Positions 1 through 8,057 of a DNA stretch of 64,000 bases are shown piece by piece. The stretch is from NCBI RefSeq assembly GCF_040939785.1, contig NZ_CP162553.1, forward strand, positions 2,108,001 to 2,172,000, given 5' to 3'. Within the stretch, counting starts at the first letter, position 1, and every line of letters starts with the position of its first letter. Both the position numbers and the translations under genes were made by a program. A model generated the notes under the pieces. The model was not told where the DNA came from. It was given only the letters and a program-made list of their open reading frames with translations, and searched no databases. The DNA is from Bradyrhizobium lupini (GTDB taxonomy: Bacteria > Pseudomonadota > Alphaproteobacteria > Rhizobiales > Xanthobacteraceae).

Positions 1-70
1 TCGGCGATAAATCTTGCTCGGTGAAGCCTTGATCCACCCCGAACAGAACCGCTGTGATTTCTAAACGAAA

Positions 71-99
71 ATGGCACCGGGACGAAGCCCCGGTGCCAT
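71..99 (-). terminator. Rho-independent terminator after the polysaccharide export gene
   Basis: A perfect 11-bp stem (71-81 pairs with 89-99) with a 7-nt loop lies 29 bases past the stop codon of the minus-strand export gene. On that strand it runs into a short, interrupted T tract, so it is a plausible but not strong terminator. Confidence 0.6.
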
Positions 100-127
100 C
101 GTTTCGTGGATCAGGTTGGCTCCGGCC

Positions 128-1330
128 TTACGGCGCCAGCTTGATGTTGTTGCGGAAGATCAGGGCGTCGTTGGAGAGGTTCACGGCATCGCTGCCGGTC
201 GCCATGATCACACGCAGGAACTGCAGGAACTTGGCAGTTTCGACGTTGCGCGAGTTCGAGACATAGAGCACGTCGCCATTCTTCATCATGACCTTGGTGG
301 CCAGGAAGAAGCCACCCGGATCGCGGAAGTTCACGTTGAAGATGACCGGGATCGTCTCAGAGGTGTACTTGCTGACGTCGACGCCAAGCTGGGCAGCAAC
401 CTCACGCGGCTCGCGGCGATAGAGATAAACGGCTGCCGGATCGGCCTGGCCATCCAGGAGACCACCGGCCTTGCCCACGGCTTCGCCAAGGTTGATGCGC
501 CATGCGTCGAAGTTGAACTCGCCGCTCTGACCGCTGGCACCGAACGCCAGGAACTTCTGCTGTTCGCGGTAGACGTAGATGCTGTCCTCAGGCCGAACAT
601 AGACGTTGTTCTCAGGCGCCATGACGAGATTCTCGAAAGGCACGGTTGCCCTACGCCCGCCGCGCTCCAGCATGACCCAGGTCTCGAAACCCTGGCCCTT
701 GATGCCGCCAGCGCGGGTGATCGCGTCGAGCACCTTGTCCTTGGCACCCGCCGCACTCGCCGGATAACGCGCCGGCGCGTTGACCTCGCCGAGCACGCTG
801 ATGAGCTGTGTCCGCTGCGAGGACATCGCAACCACGACCTGAGGCTCAATGGCGCGGTTGGAGATCTTCTCAACGATAGAGCGCTGAATTTGTACCGCAG
901 TGAGACCCGCCGCCTTGACCTGGCCGGCGTAGGGCACAGTGATGAAGCCGTCATTGTCGACCGACTGATCCGGGATGGTGACGAAGTTGCCCGGACGGAC
1001 GCCGGCTTCTGCCGGGATGAACAAACCGCCTGCCGCGGCTTCGAAGATGGTGACGCTGACAACGTCGCCGATGCCGAACACAATGCTGGCGGGCGGACGG
1101 CGATCGGTGAACACTCCCGCGAGCCCCTTGGGCTCATGGGTGTGCAGGATCTTCACCGTGGCCGGGTTGAGCGGCACCAACTCGTACGCCGGTGCATTCT
1201 CGGTCTGGATCTTGTTGTTGACGTCGTCGGTTAACGGGCCGGAGCCAGGGTTGGTCGAACACGCCCCCAGCGCCAAAGCGACGGCCAGGAAAGCCGGCTT
1301 GAATAGATACGTTTTGGCAAAGGTATGCAT
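128..1330 (-). CDS. Polysaccharide export outer-membrane lipoprotein (Wza/ExoF-like)
   Basis: Outer-membrane auxiliary protein of the Poly_export/SLBB family, the channel component for capsule or exopolysaccharide secretion. The 400-residue product starts with a lipoprotein signal ending LALGAC, with the lipidated Cys at residue 24. The Poly_export domain begins near residue 84 (FGIGDVVSVTIFE) and is followed by two SLBB-like segments near 175 (LISVLGEVNAPARYP) and 265. The ATG at 1330 is preferred over one nine codons upstream because a G-rich ribosome site precedes it. With the O-antigen-ligase-like and LapG-like genes nearby it suggests the end of a surface-polysaccharide locus whose main part lies outside the window. 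Confidence 0.88.
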   Translation of the reverse strand: MHTFAKTYLFKPAFLAVALALGACSTNPGSGPLTDDVNNKIQTENAPAYELVPLNPATVKILHTHEPKGLAGVFTDRRPPASIVFGIGDVVSVTIFEAAAGGLFIPAEAGVRPGNFVTIPDQSVDNDGFITVPYAGQVKAAGLTAVQIQRSIVEKISNRAIEPQVVVAMSSQRTQLISVLGEVNAPARYPASAAGAKDKVLDAITRAGGIKGQGFETWVMLERGGRRATVPFENLVMAPENNVYVRPEDSIYVYREQQKFLAFGASGQSGEFNFDAWRINLGEAVGKAGGLLDGQADPAAVYLYRREPREVAAQLGVDVSKYTSETIPVIFNVNFRDPGGFFLATKVMMKNGDVLYVSNSRNVETAKFLQFLRVIMATGSDAVNLSNDALIFRNNIKLAP

Positions 1331-1600
1331 GAATGGCCCCCGTAGTTCCAATTGCATCGATTGGTACGGCCTAGTGGGCAGTGCGACAAGGGTTCCCGGC
1401 CCTGAGCGAATGGTTAACGGCCCAATGAGTCCCCAACTGTTGCGTGCAAGCCACGGTTCGGAACCCCGCTAACCCTTTGTGACTGTTTGTTGACATCCTT
1501 TTGCCCGATGTACGGGCACCATGCCCAGGAAGAGACCTTCTCCAAAACCCCCGCCCTTCTGCTAGTAAAGCCGACAGCACCAATTTGATGGATTTCCGAC

Positions 1601-2182
1601 GTGCCGATTCTGGCTTTGGCCCTTCTTGGATTGTTGTCGTCCTTATTTGGGGGACTTTCATCGCCTCCTGCTGCGGGCTCTGCCCCCTTGAGAGGTGATT
1701 GCGCCGTCGGGCCATCAGGATTGCACTCGGTCTGCACGTTTGCGGTGGCAAGCCCATCCTCGATCTGGAAATTCACCCGCACCCAAGGCCCCAAAGAGGG
1801 CGAGAGCTTCGCTTCCATTTCCAAGACAGCCGAGACGATGCAGTCTGACCCGGAGTTCGCCGGCCTGATCGTCCGCTGCGCTCCCAAGGGCAAGATCGAC
1901 GTGTTGGTCGCCTTGATCCGGCCGTTCCCGCCACGGAGCCACCCGCGAGTGACGATCTCCTCAACTGGCGGCGGTACCCAGACGTTCGAGGCCAGCATGG
2001 CGGCGGCCGGCGCTGCCGTCCTATTACCCGACGAAGTTTCTGCGTTCGCGGCCGGTAAGTGGCAGACGACGCCCTCGCTTTCCGTGGTGGTGAAGGAAAG
2101 TGACACCGAAATCAAAGGCGTGGTGACCCTGAGCGGGCTTCGTGAAGCCTATAATTCTCTGGCGGCAAGTTGCGGCCAATAG
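1601..2182 (+). CDS. Secreted hypothetical protein
   Basis: Product of 193 residues from a GTG codon. An N-terminal hydrophobic segment (about 3-25) followed by small residues looks like a signal peptide. Cysteines near 34, 45, 98 and 191 could form disulfides in the periplasm. I recognise no family. It is divergent from the export lipoprotein and co-directional with the next two membrane genes, so a link to polysaccharide export is possible but only positional. Confidence 0.65.
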   Translation: MPILALALLGLLSSLFGGLSSPPAAGSAPLRGDCAVGPSGLHSVCTFAVASPSSIWKFTRTQGPKEGESFASISKTAETMQSDPEFAGLIVRCAPKGKIDVLVALIRPFPPRSHPRVTISSTGGGTQTFEASMAAAGAAVLLPDEVSAFAAGKWQTTPSLSVVVKESDTEIKGVVTLSGLREAYNSLAASCGQ

Positions 2183-2256
2183 ACAAAATTTAGCCATACG
2201 ACTTAAGGGTCTTTTTAGGGTGGGGAACCTAAGGTCCGGAGCACGGAGTGTTTCGG

Positions 2257-2532
2257 ATGACCGAGCTTTTGATCTTCAGCTTTCTCGTGGGCGCAGTTCT
2301 GGGCCAACGCTTTCGCGTCCTGGTGCTCCTGCCGCTGACATTCGTCATGCTGCTCGCCGCGATCCCGGTCGGCTGGATGGCCAATCTGGGCTTCCTTGAC
2401 GGCCTGAAGGGCGTGGCGTTCGCGGCTATCGCGCTCCAGGCCGGCTATCTCTTCGGCTCGGCCGCCCGCTTTGCTCTCGCCGCCGGTCGTGCCGCCCGCG
2501 TGTTTGCCCGTCCGCTCAAGACCGCCCGCTGA
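2257..2532 (+). CDS. Small membrane protein of the polysaccharide locus
   Basis: A 91-residue protein with two hydrophobic stretches (about 3-38 and 50-80) and a basic C-terminus. A GTG at 2248 is in frame, but the ATG at 2257 has a GGAG eight bases upstream and is preferred. It sits between a secreted protein and the O-antigen-ligase-like gene on the same strand. Function unknown. Confidence 0.6.
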   Translation: MTELLIFSFLVGAVLGQRFRVLVLLPLTFVMLLAAIPVGWMANLGFLDGLKGVAFAAIALQAGYLFGSAARFALAAGRAARVFARPLKTAR

Positions 2533-2589
2533 CCTCTTTGGCGCATCAAGAGTCCGTCTGATCCCCCGCACGCGACGCTGCCTTAATGT

Positions 2590-2614
2590 GGGGTTGGGTT
2601 GGGTTGGGGTTGGG
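2590..2614 (+). other. Telomere-like G-quadruplex tract
   Basis: The plus strand carries five consecutive G runs of 3-4 bases, each separated by exactly TT. This meets the usual G-quadruplex pattern and resembles eukaryotic telomere repeats. It lies about 45 bases upstream of the next gene and would be in its untranslated leader if transcription begins before it. Confidence 0.75.
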
Positions 2615-2658
2615 AGCTGCGTTGGCTGCAGAGCTCTGTTTGAAAACTTGCCTCCGGC

Positions 2659-3984
2659 TTGTATGGTGGCCTGACCCTTTCAGGATTCCTTCCAGGCGCA
2701 CGTTTGTCCTTCGCTTATTTTGCCCTCATCGTTTGCCTTGTTTCTGCATCCGCTCTCGACATTGCCGGCGCCAAATTCGGCGTACAGCTCGGGATGACGG
2801 CTACGGCCCTGGGGCTATTTGCAGCGGTCTTCAGCGCACGAAAGGCCGACTACGAGCACTATCTGCGTGCCACGGTCTGGGGCCGTTGGATCCTGATCGG
2901 CATTCCCCTTTGTATCGCGGCTCAGCTGGTGCCGCTGTGGCTGAGTTGGGCGCATCCGATCTGGGCGAGCAGCCACGATGCTCTGGCTGGCCTGTCGCTT
3001 GGGCCAGTGACGGCGGATCTCGGCCTCACCCTGAATGCGCTGTTTCAAGCCCTCGCAGCGATCTCGTTGCTCAGCGTGACCATCGTCGTGGTCCGTGACC
3101 GCAGCCGTGCCGAACTGGTGCTGTTCGTGCTGAGCGGGGTAACAGCGGTGTCGGCTCTGACCTTGGATTTGCGTCCGTTCTCATCCGCCCTTGCAACCGC
3201 CGTTCCTTCCGACCTGGCGACAACGATGGCCGGTCTTGGCGTCATGCTTAATATAGCCGTCATGCAGCTGGCCGCCGAGCGGGCCGAAACGCGCCACTCG
3301 GTCGTTCGATCGGTCGCCATCGGCCTTTGCGGCCTTGTGGGCGCTCTGGCCAGCGCGGTCGCGGTTTTTGGCTTGTCGGGGACGAACAGCGCGATCGCCG
3401 CGGCCTTTGGCCTCGTGTTGATGTTGCTGATCCTTGTCATTCGAAGGATCGACCTATCCCCGTTGGCCGCAGGCGCGCTGTCCTTAGCCGCGCTGGTCGG
3501 AGCGATCATTGTCCTGAGCTTCTTGTTCGAAAAGAATGCAGGGCCGATTCTTTTGCGGCTCGTCGCGGAGGTGGGGGCCGAAACCAGAGCCGCGCTGGAG
3601 CGAATGTTGGCCGACACCAGGTGGTTCGGTGCGGGGGCAGGCACCTTTTCTGCCGTTGGCAGGATCTACCAAAGCGATTCCGGCGCGGCTTTGATGGCGC
3701 CCTCGACGGCTTTTGCCATCTTCGCGGATACCGGATGGATCGGTTTTTCCGCCGCGCTGCTGGCGGGCATGTTGGCTTTGGGCCGCTTGTTTTTGGGGGC
3801 TTTGCAGCGCGGCCGCGACTCGTTCTTCCCTGCGGCGGCCGCGGCCTGCCTTGTCTTCGCGCTGGTTGAGGGCTTCGCCGGTTCAGGACTGCTGCATCCG
3901 GCAGCAATCCTTTGCCTGTCAACGATCATGGGACTCGGCTTGTCCCAAAGCATCACCCAGTCCCCACGCGGCACGGGTCATTAG
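2659..3984 (+). CDS. O-antigen ligase / Wzy-like polytopic membrane protein
   Basis: Likely glycan ligase or polymerase of the Wzy_C/O-antigen ligase superfamily. The 441-residue product has roughly ten or more hydrophobic helices and a central soluble loop holding TRWFGAGAGTFSAV (about residues 315-328), the GxGxGTF pattern typical of this family, followed by two more helices. The start is uncertain: the longest frame uses TTG at 2659, and another TTG at 2704 is possible. No ATG occurs before residue 46, which would cut into the first helix. Family assignment rests on topology and the motif, so ligase versus polymerase cannot be decided. Confidence 0.7.
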   Translation: MYGGLTLSGFLPGARLSFAYFALIVCLVSASALDIAGAKFGVQLGMTATALGLFAAVFSARKADYEHYLRATVWGRWILIGIPLCIAAQLVPLWLSWAHPIWASSHDALAGLSLGPVTADLGLTLNALFQALAAISLLSVTIVVVRDRSRAELVLFVLSGVTAVSALTLDLRPFSSALATAVPSDLATTMAGLGVMLNIAVMQLAAERAETRHSVVRSVAIGLCGLVGALASAVAVFGLSGTNSAIAAAFGLVLMLLILVIRRIDLSPLAAGALSLAALVGAIIVLSFLFEKNAGPILLRLVAEVGAETRAALERMLADTRWFGAGAGTFSAVGRIYQSDSGAALMAPSTAFAIFADTGWIGFSAALLAGMLALGRLFLGALQRGRDSFFPAAAAACLVFALVEGFAGSGLLHPAAILCLSTIMGLGLSQSITQSPRGTGH

Positions 3985-3994
3985 TCGTTCGTCG

Positions 3995-4618
3995 TTAGAC
4001 GTCGCGATCAGCCAGTGACGCCCAGTAGGTCGGGTTCTTGGGCATTTGGATGCGGACCCACCGATAGGACTTTTTCGACCAGGGCAGGATGTGCCCGGTG
4101 AGGTTATCCAGCACGAGATCGCCGGCGAACGTGCGCACCACGACCACAAGATGATGCTCACCCCAGGTCGTCACGACCTCGCTGAGCAACACCGATCGCG
4201 CCGGGAAGCCCTTGGCAATCAGATCGTGGCGTTTTGTCACGGCGTAGTCGTTGCAGTCGCCGCTGGTGGGATGCAGCAGCCACTTCTCGCCGCGCAGCCC
4301 CTCCAAATTAGGCTCGGGTCGGATCGCGCTGTTGACCCGCCGATTGACCTCCTGAAGCTGGGCCATGCGCTCGGCCGTGAGCTTGAGACGTCCGCCCCTG
4401 AACACGATTTGCTGCGGTCGCGGCTTACACTCGCCCTCGTACTTCAGGCAAAAGAGCGTGAAAGCCATCGGCGCCAGGGTCGGCTGGTCGAACTTGATGT
4501 ACTGGATGGCGCCGCGCAACGCCGACGGCGCACCGACAAAGGCGGCCTCGGCCTTGTGTTGAGCCGCCCCAGCCAACAGAGCGGCGGCAATCGCCAGGAA
4601 CTTTAAAGTCTTGCGCAT
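3995..4618 (-). CDS. LapG-type transglutaminase-like cysteine proteinase (BTLCP)
   Basis: Periplasmic cysteine proteinase of the BTLCP (DUF920) family, whose best-known member LapG cleaves large surface adhesins under c-di-GMP control. The 207-residue product has a signal peptide (about 1-26) and a visible triad: Cys122 in GDCNDYA, His155/156 in WGEHHLVVV and Asp171 in VLDNLTG. The ATG at 4618 is chosen for its GGGGAG ribosome site; an upstream in-frame ATG at 4660 lacks one. No LapD or LapA partner is in the window. It is convergent with the O-antigen-ligase-like gene, leaving ten bases between stops. Confidence 0.88.
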   Translation of the reverse strand: MRKTLKFLAIAAALLAGAAQHKAEAAFVGAPSALRGAIQYIKFDQPTLAPMAFTLFCLKYEGECKPRPQQIVFRGGRLKLTAERMAQLQEVNRRVNSAIRPEPNLEGLRGEKWLLHPTSGDCNDYAVTKRHDLIAKGFPARSVLLSEVVTTWGEHHLVVVVRTFAGDLVLDNLTGHILPWSKKSYRWVRIQMPKNPTYWASLADRDV

Positions 4619-4810
4619 GTCGCGCTCCCCATTTCTTGTTGGGGAAACGCTACGGGACACGTCTTGAAATCCGGCTCAAAAGCCGAGCGATCCTTTAATC
4701 AAAACCGCTGCGACTCCGTCAGAAACAATTAAGAATACCGATGCGTAACTTGTTCTGCTATGAGCGACCATGCCCTCCATTCATGACGCCAGACCCGATT
4801 CGACCAGCTG

Positions 4811-5548
4811 ATGGGCCTTTCCAAGCGTTTTCGTAAGAACGTCAAGCCGCGGCTCCCCGACGGCGTGAGGATCTATGCCATCGGCGATGTGCATGGACGC
4901 GCCGACCTGCTTCAGTCGCTCTTAACTGTCATCGACGCCGACCTTGCCCGCTCCGCTCCCGAACGAGCGATTCAGGTCTTTCTTGGCGACTACGTCGACA
5001 GGGGCCCGGACTCGCGCGCTGTGATTGATCTCCTGATCGAGCGCTCGAAGTCGCATGAGACAGTGTGCCTCAAGGGCAATCACGAGGTGTTCCTGCTCGA
5101 GGTCCTCAAGGACCCGGCGCGCCTGGAGGAATGGCGTCGCTACGGAGGCCTGCTGACCCTTGTTTCATACGGCATCAACCCGACGATGAATCCGACGCCG
5201 GAGCAGCAGATTGAATTGATCGAAGGGTTGAGGCAGGCGCTTCCGCGGGAGCATCTTTCGTTTCTTCAGCAGCTCCGCCCGTCCTTCGCGTGTGGCGACT
5301 TCTTCTTTGTGCACGCCGGCGTCAAGCCGGGCGTAGCCCTGGAACGTCAGAAGGAGGAGGATCTGCTCTGGATCCGCGAGGAATTCCTCGAGTCCGAAAG
5401 ACGCTTCGGCAAATATATCGTCCACGGCCATACCCCGGTCAGCGTCCCGGATATCCGCTCAAACCGGATCAATATCGACACCGGCGCTTACGCGACCGGC
5501 AACTTGACCTTGCTCACGATCCAGGGCGATAGTCTGCTCGCAATTTAG
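4811..5548 (+). CDS. Ser/Thr phosphatase-type metallophosphoesterase
   Basis: Cytoplasmic phosphoesterase of the PPP/calcineurin-like family (245 residues, no signal). The metal-binding blocks are in order: GDVHG (Asp26, His28), GDYVDRG near 59-65, GNHE near 89-92, VHAGV near 169 and HGHTPV near 207. This is the set seen in PrpA/ApaH-like bacterial enzymes; protein phosphatase and dinucleotide hydrolase activities cannot be separated by eye. It stands alone between a LapG-like gene and a hypothetical. Confidence 0.9.
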   Translation: MGLSKRFRKNVKPRLPDGVRIYAIGDVHGRADLLQSLLTVIDADLARSAPERAIQVFLGDYVDRGPDSRAVIDLLIERSKSHETVCLKGNHEVFLLEVLKDPARLEEWRRYGGLLTLVSYGINPTMNPTPEQQIELIEGLRQALPREHLSFLQQLRPSFACGDFFFVHAGVKPGVALERQKEEDLLWIREEFLESERRFGKYIVHGHTPVSVPDIRSNRINIDTGAYATGNLTLLTIQGDSLLAI

Positions 5549-5608
5549 GACTTTTGCAGAGTTGCTGGCCAACTCCTGCGCCCTTCCACACGGGCATCGA
5601 AATTCATC

Positions 5609-6271
5609 ATGAGCCGCATGACCTTGCTTCGCATCATTGGCGCCTGCATCGCAGTGATGTTGCTGCTTTACGCAGCATTGGGGTTTTACGGCGATCTCAC
5701 GCGGTCGAACTTTCGGGCGAGCGATTTGTTCTTGGGCGAGTTTCCGCCCGAGAAGGTCAACGTAGCCGCTTCGGGCGTTCTGGCGCCCCTTTCGTTCGAC
5801 GGCGACTTGCTGGCGAATTATGCGGCGGCCAAAGCCGCGGATTTTCTTCACCGTCCTGCAGCCGATGTGAACAGCAGGGCCGCCGAGAACAAGGCTGCCC
5901 AGGATGCCGTTGTTGCGGCTCTGAAAGTATCGCCCATCCGGCCCGCGCTTTGGCTGACGCTCGGCACGCTGAAGACGCAGGCGGGTGAGCTGGCGACGCC
6001 TGCAGTGAAAATGTCTTACCTGGCCGGCGCGGTGCCGATCGCCGTCGCCTTCGCACGGCTCCAAACCGTCACATCGAACGCGGCAGCAGCCGACGAAGAG
6101 ATCAAGCTGCTGGCGCAATCGGACGTCCGCGCGGCGCTTGCCAACCGCTCTCGCTACGAGCAGCTCCTGATCGCTGCCTACCTGCAGGCCACGCCGCAAG
6201 GCAAGTCGCTGCTTCTGGAGACCACGCAGGGGACCGATCCCAAGTTCAATCAGATTTTGCGGCGGTACTGA
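5609..6271 (+). CDS. Membrane-anchored hypothetical protein
   Basis: Product of 220 residues with one N-terminal transmembrane helix (about 8-27) and an Ala-rich, largely helical remainder that would face the periplasm. The helical repeats around residues 90-200 are loosely TPR-like. No catalytic motif is seen. It follows the phosphatase by 60 bases on the same strand and may be co-transcribed. Such genes often sit in polysaccharide loci of this group, but that is an inference from position. Confidence 0.6.
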   Translation: MSRMTLLRIIGACIAVMLLLYAALGFYGDLTRSNFRASDLFLGEFPPEKVNVAASGVLAPLSFDGDLLANYAAAKAADFLHRPAADVNSRAAENKAAQDAVVAALKVSPIRPALWLTLGTLKTQAGELATPAVKMSYLAGAVPIAVAFARLQTVTSNAAAADEEIKLLAQSDVRAALANRSRYEQLLIAAYLQATPQGKSLLLETTQGTDPKFNQILRRY

Positions 6272-6312
6272 AGTTCGAGCGCGAGTTAGCCTGCTGGCTT
6301 GCAGTCAATTTT

Positions 6313-6762
6313 TCAGCGCGTCGCTTTTGGTGCGATCGGCACGAAATCCCGCTCACGGCGCGGTTGATCCGGTCGCCCCTGGTAGACGAACATGCCCTTC
6401 TTGGTCGAGACGATGTCGCCGCGCTGCAGGCTGTCGTCGTTGAGGAGGCGTTCGGTCGCGACAAGGTCCGGATCCTCCGGGACCGGTTTATAGAGCTCTG
6501 GATGGTCCCGCCGCTCGCGCGAGAGCTCCTTGGCTCGTCGCCGCGCATCTTCGATACGCTGACGCCACTCGTCACGGCTGACTTCCGGCTCGCTTGGTGG
6601 AAGATAGTCGCTGACCGAGGGCTCCGGTTCGGTCTGCGCAAAACACGAGGGCGGATTGGCGAGACCGAAGTCGATTGCACCGGCAACGGTCAGGACCACT
6701 CCGGCCAGCTGCCCAAGCCGCCTGGCATGAGCTAGAAAGGTGTGAGGTCGCGCGGTTGGCAC
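6313..6762 (-). CDS. Secreted hypothetical protein with charged helix
   Basis: Translation from the GTG at 6762 gives 149 residues. This start is chosen because a GGAG lies seven bases upstream; a TTG 36 bases further out has no ribosome site. After a signal-like helix (about 15-42) comes an acidic/basic helical stretch, then a C-terminus with GDIVSTKKGMFVYQG, the kind of short beta segment found in small periplasmic proteins. No family recognised. Confidence 0.55.
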   Translation of the reverse strand: MPTARPHTFLAHARRLGQLAGVVLTVAGAIDFGLANPPSCFAQTEPEPSVSDYLPPSEPEVSRDEWRQRIEDARRRAKELSRERRDHPELYKPVPEDPDLVATERLLNDDSLQRGDIVSTKKGMFVYQGRPDQPRRERDFVPIAPKATR

Positions 6763-6904
6763 GCTGTAACTCCAGGGCAGAGCGAGAAGAACGAGCAAGG
6801 GCCGGAAACTTCTCGTCCATTCCCTTCAATCTATACGTTTGCCGATTGCACGAAAGCCAAATCGCGGGCAAGCTTCGTGCTTTAGCTCGCGAGGATATTG
6901 ACCA

Positions 6905-7297
6905 GTGGTCCGCAACGTTACTTTCCTGGTTCTGGTGATCTTTTTAGGCACTCACTTTGCGACAGCAGGCCAGATCGAATACCCGCAAGTGATCCATACG
7001 CAATACGAAGCCGTCGATCAGAAGACCGGGGGTCACTTCGTGCTGTGGTCGGAGCGGGAAAAGATCTTCTATGGCCTGGACCAGAAGCTTTTCCCGGGAG
7101 CTCGGTTTGTCGACATCACCCAGGTAACCCCAAGCGTGGGTTCGATCACACTGACCTATGTCGAGGTGCGGACCGTCAGCAGCACGACGTCGGACTATCT
7201 GTATCTGGCAGGAAATGTCCGCTTTCGCGTCAGTGGGATGGCGCTCAAATCCAGCAACTTCCCCGCCGGCGGCGGAATGACACCCAACGTACAGTAG
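6905..7297 (+). CDS. Small secreted hypothetical protein
   Basis: A 130-residue product from GTG, with a GAGG about ten bases upstream. The first 21 residues form a clean signal peptide ending ATAG. The mature part is rich in beta-type and aromatic residues (YEAVDQKTGGHFVLW, YLYLAGNVRFRV) and has no cysteines. Function unknown. Confidence 0.55.
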   Translation: MVRNVTFLVLVIFLGTHFATAGQIEYPQVIHTQYEAVDQKTGGHFVLWSEREKIFYGLDQKLFPGARFVDITQVTPSVGSITLTYVEVRTVSSTTSDYLYLAGNVRFRVSGMALKSSNFPAGGGMTPNVQ

Positions 7298-7302
7298 CCA
7301 GA

Positions 7303-7557
7303 CTAACGCCTGCTCGACCCACTAGTCCGCGTTCTGTTGCCGTAATAGGGGCGCGCGCGCCCTCCACTGACCAGAGGCGGCTGAATCTGGCTCGGAATAT
7401 TCCGCGTAGCCGTGCTCGGCGCGGGCTGCGAGGGATTGACGATAATTACATTTCGATCGGGGGTCGATGGATCATTGACCCCCTGGGCCCGAGCGCTGAG
7501 GGCCCACGTGCTTGCCGTCACAAGAAGCGTAAACGCGGTCAGGACTAATCGTTTCAT
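7303..7557 (-). CDS. Small secreted Pro/Ser/Arg-rich protein
   Basis: A product of 84 residues starting at ATG 7557, preceded by GGGAGAC. Signal peptide of about 24 residues ending ARAQ, followed by a low-complexity tail rich in Pro, Ser, Thr and Arg. It is convergent with the previous gene, five bases apart. A GGAAC-N17-GTT element lies just upstream. Function unknown. Confidence 0.55.
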   Translation of the reverse strand: MKRLVLTAFTLLVTASTWALSARAQGVNDPSTPDRNVIIVNPSQPAPSTATRNIPSQIQPPLVSGGRARPYYGNRTRTSGSSRR

Positions 7558-7576
7558 AAGATGTCTCCCAAGCGAG

Positions 7577-7601
7577 AACATCGGGAGGCGATCACCGTTC
7601 C
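7577..7601 (-). promoter_or_regulatory. Possible EcfG-type promoter
   Basis: On the minus strand GGAAC (7601-7597) is followed after 17 bases by GTT (7579-7577), matching the general-stress sigma EcfG pattern except for T in place of the usual C before GTT. It is 20 bases before the start codon of the small secreted protein. One such match could be chance. Confidence 0.3.
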
Positions 7602-7620
7602 TTCACGGTTGCTTGGGTCG

Positions 7621-7872
7621 TCATTGCCGAGGCACGGCGATCAACTTGCCGTCTCTCCAGACCCCCTGAGCCGCCATCCCGCTCGGCAGCTTGCCCGGCG
7701 CCAGGTTTCGGGTGGCTGTGGGTCGTGAGGCGCTCTGGGCCGTTTGGGTTTTCTTCGTAGGGGTGGTCACGATGCTGGTGCTCGTCAAATTGGCTTTGTC
7801 CTTGGTCCCTTGTGCAAAAGAAGGTTGCACCAGGAGAGCCACAAACGTGAGTGCTATGAAACCGTCGCGCAT
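7621..7872 (-). CDS. Small secreted hypothetical protein
   Basis: The ATG at 7872 opens an 83-residue product with a 20-residue signal peptide ending PSFAQ, a Thr/Ser/Lys-rich linker and a conserved-looking end (GVWRDGKLIAVPRQ). A longer frame upstream lacks a signal at its N-terminus, which favours this start. No ribosome site is strong. Function unknown. Confidence 0.45.
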   Translation of the reverse strand: MRDGFIALTFVALLVQPSFAQGTKDKANLTSTSIVTTPTKKTQTAQSASRPTATRNLAPGKLPSGMAAQGVWRDGKLIAVPRQ

Positions 7873-8057
7873 GATCAAAATACCGGAAAGAGGAGCTCGT
7901 CGAACTGTCACAGCTTTCTGCCCAAAAGCAAGCCCCCGAAGCTGTTCGACCATGGGCTCTTGCAAGGCTGGCGATCAGAGCGGCTTTCGCCGAGATAGGA
8001 TTTTGACGCGGAAAAGCCTAGCGAAACAGCCTGTTCCGGGTTACTTGATCGGCCTTG

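Noticed and set aside
1431..1480. GGAAC near 1437 as a stress promoter
   Set aside because: The next GTT is about 20 bases away, outside the accepted spacing.
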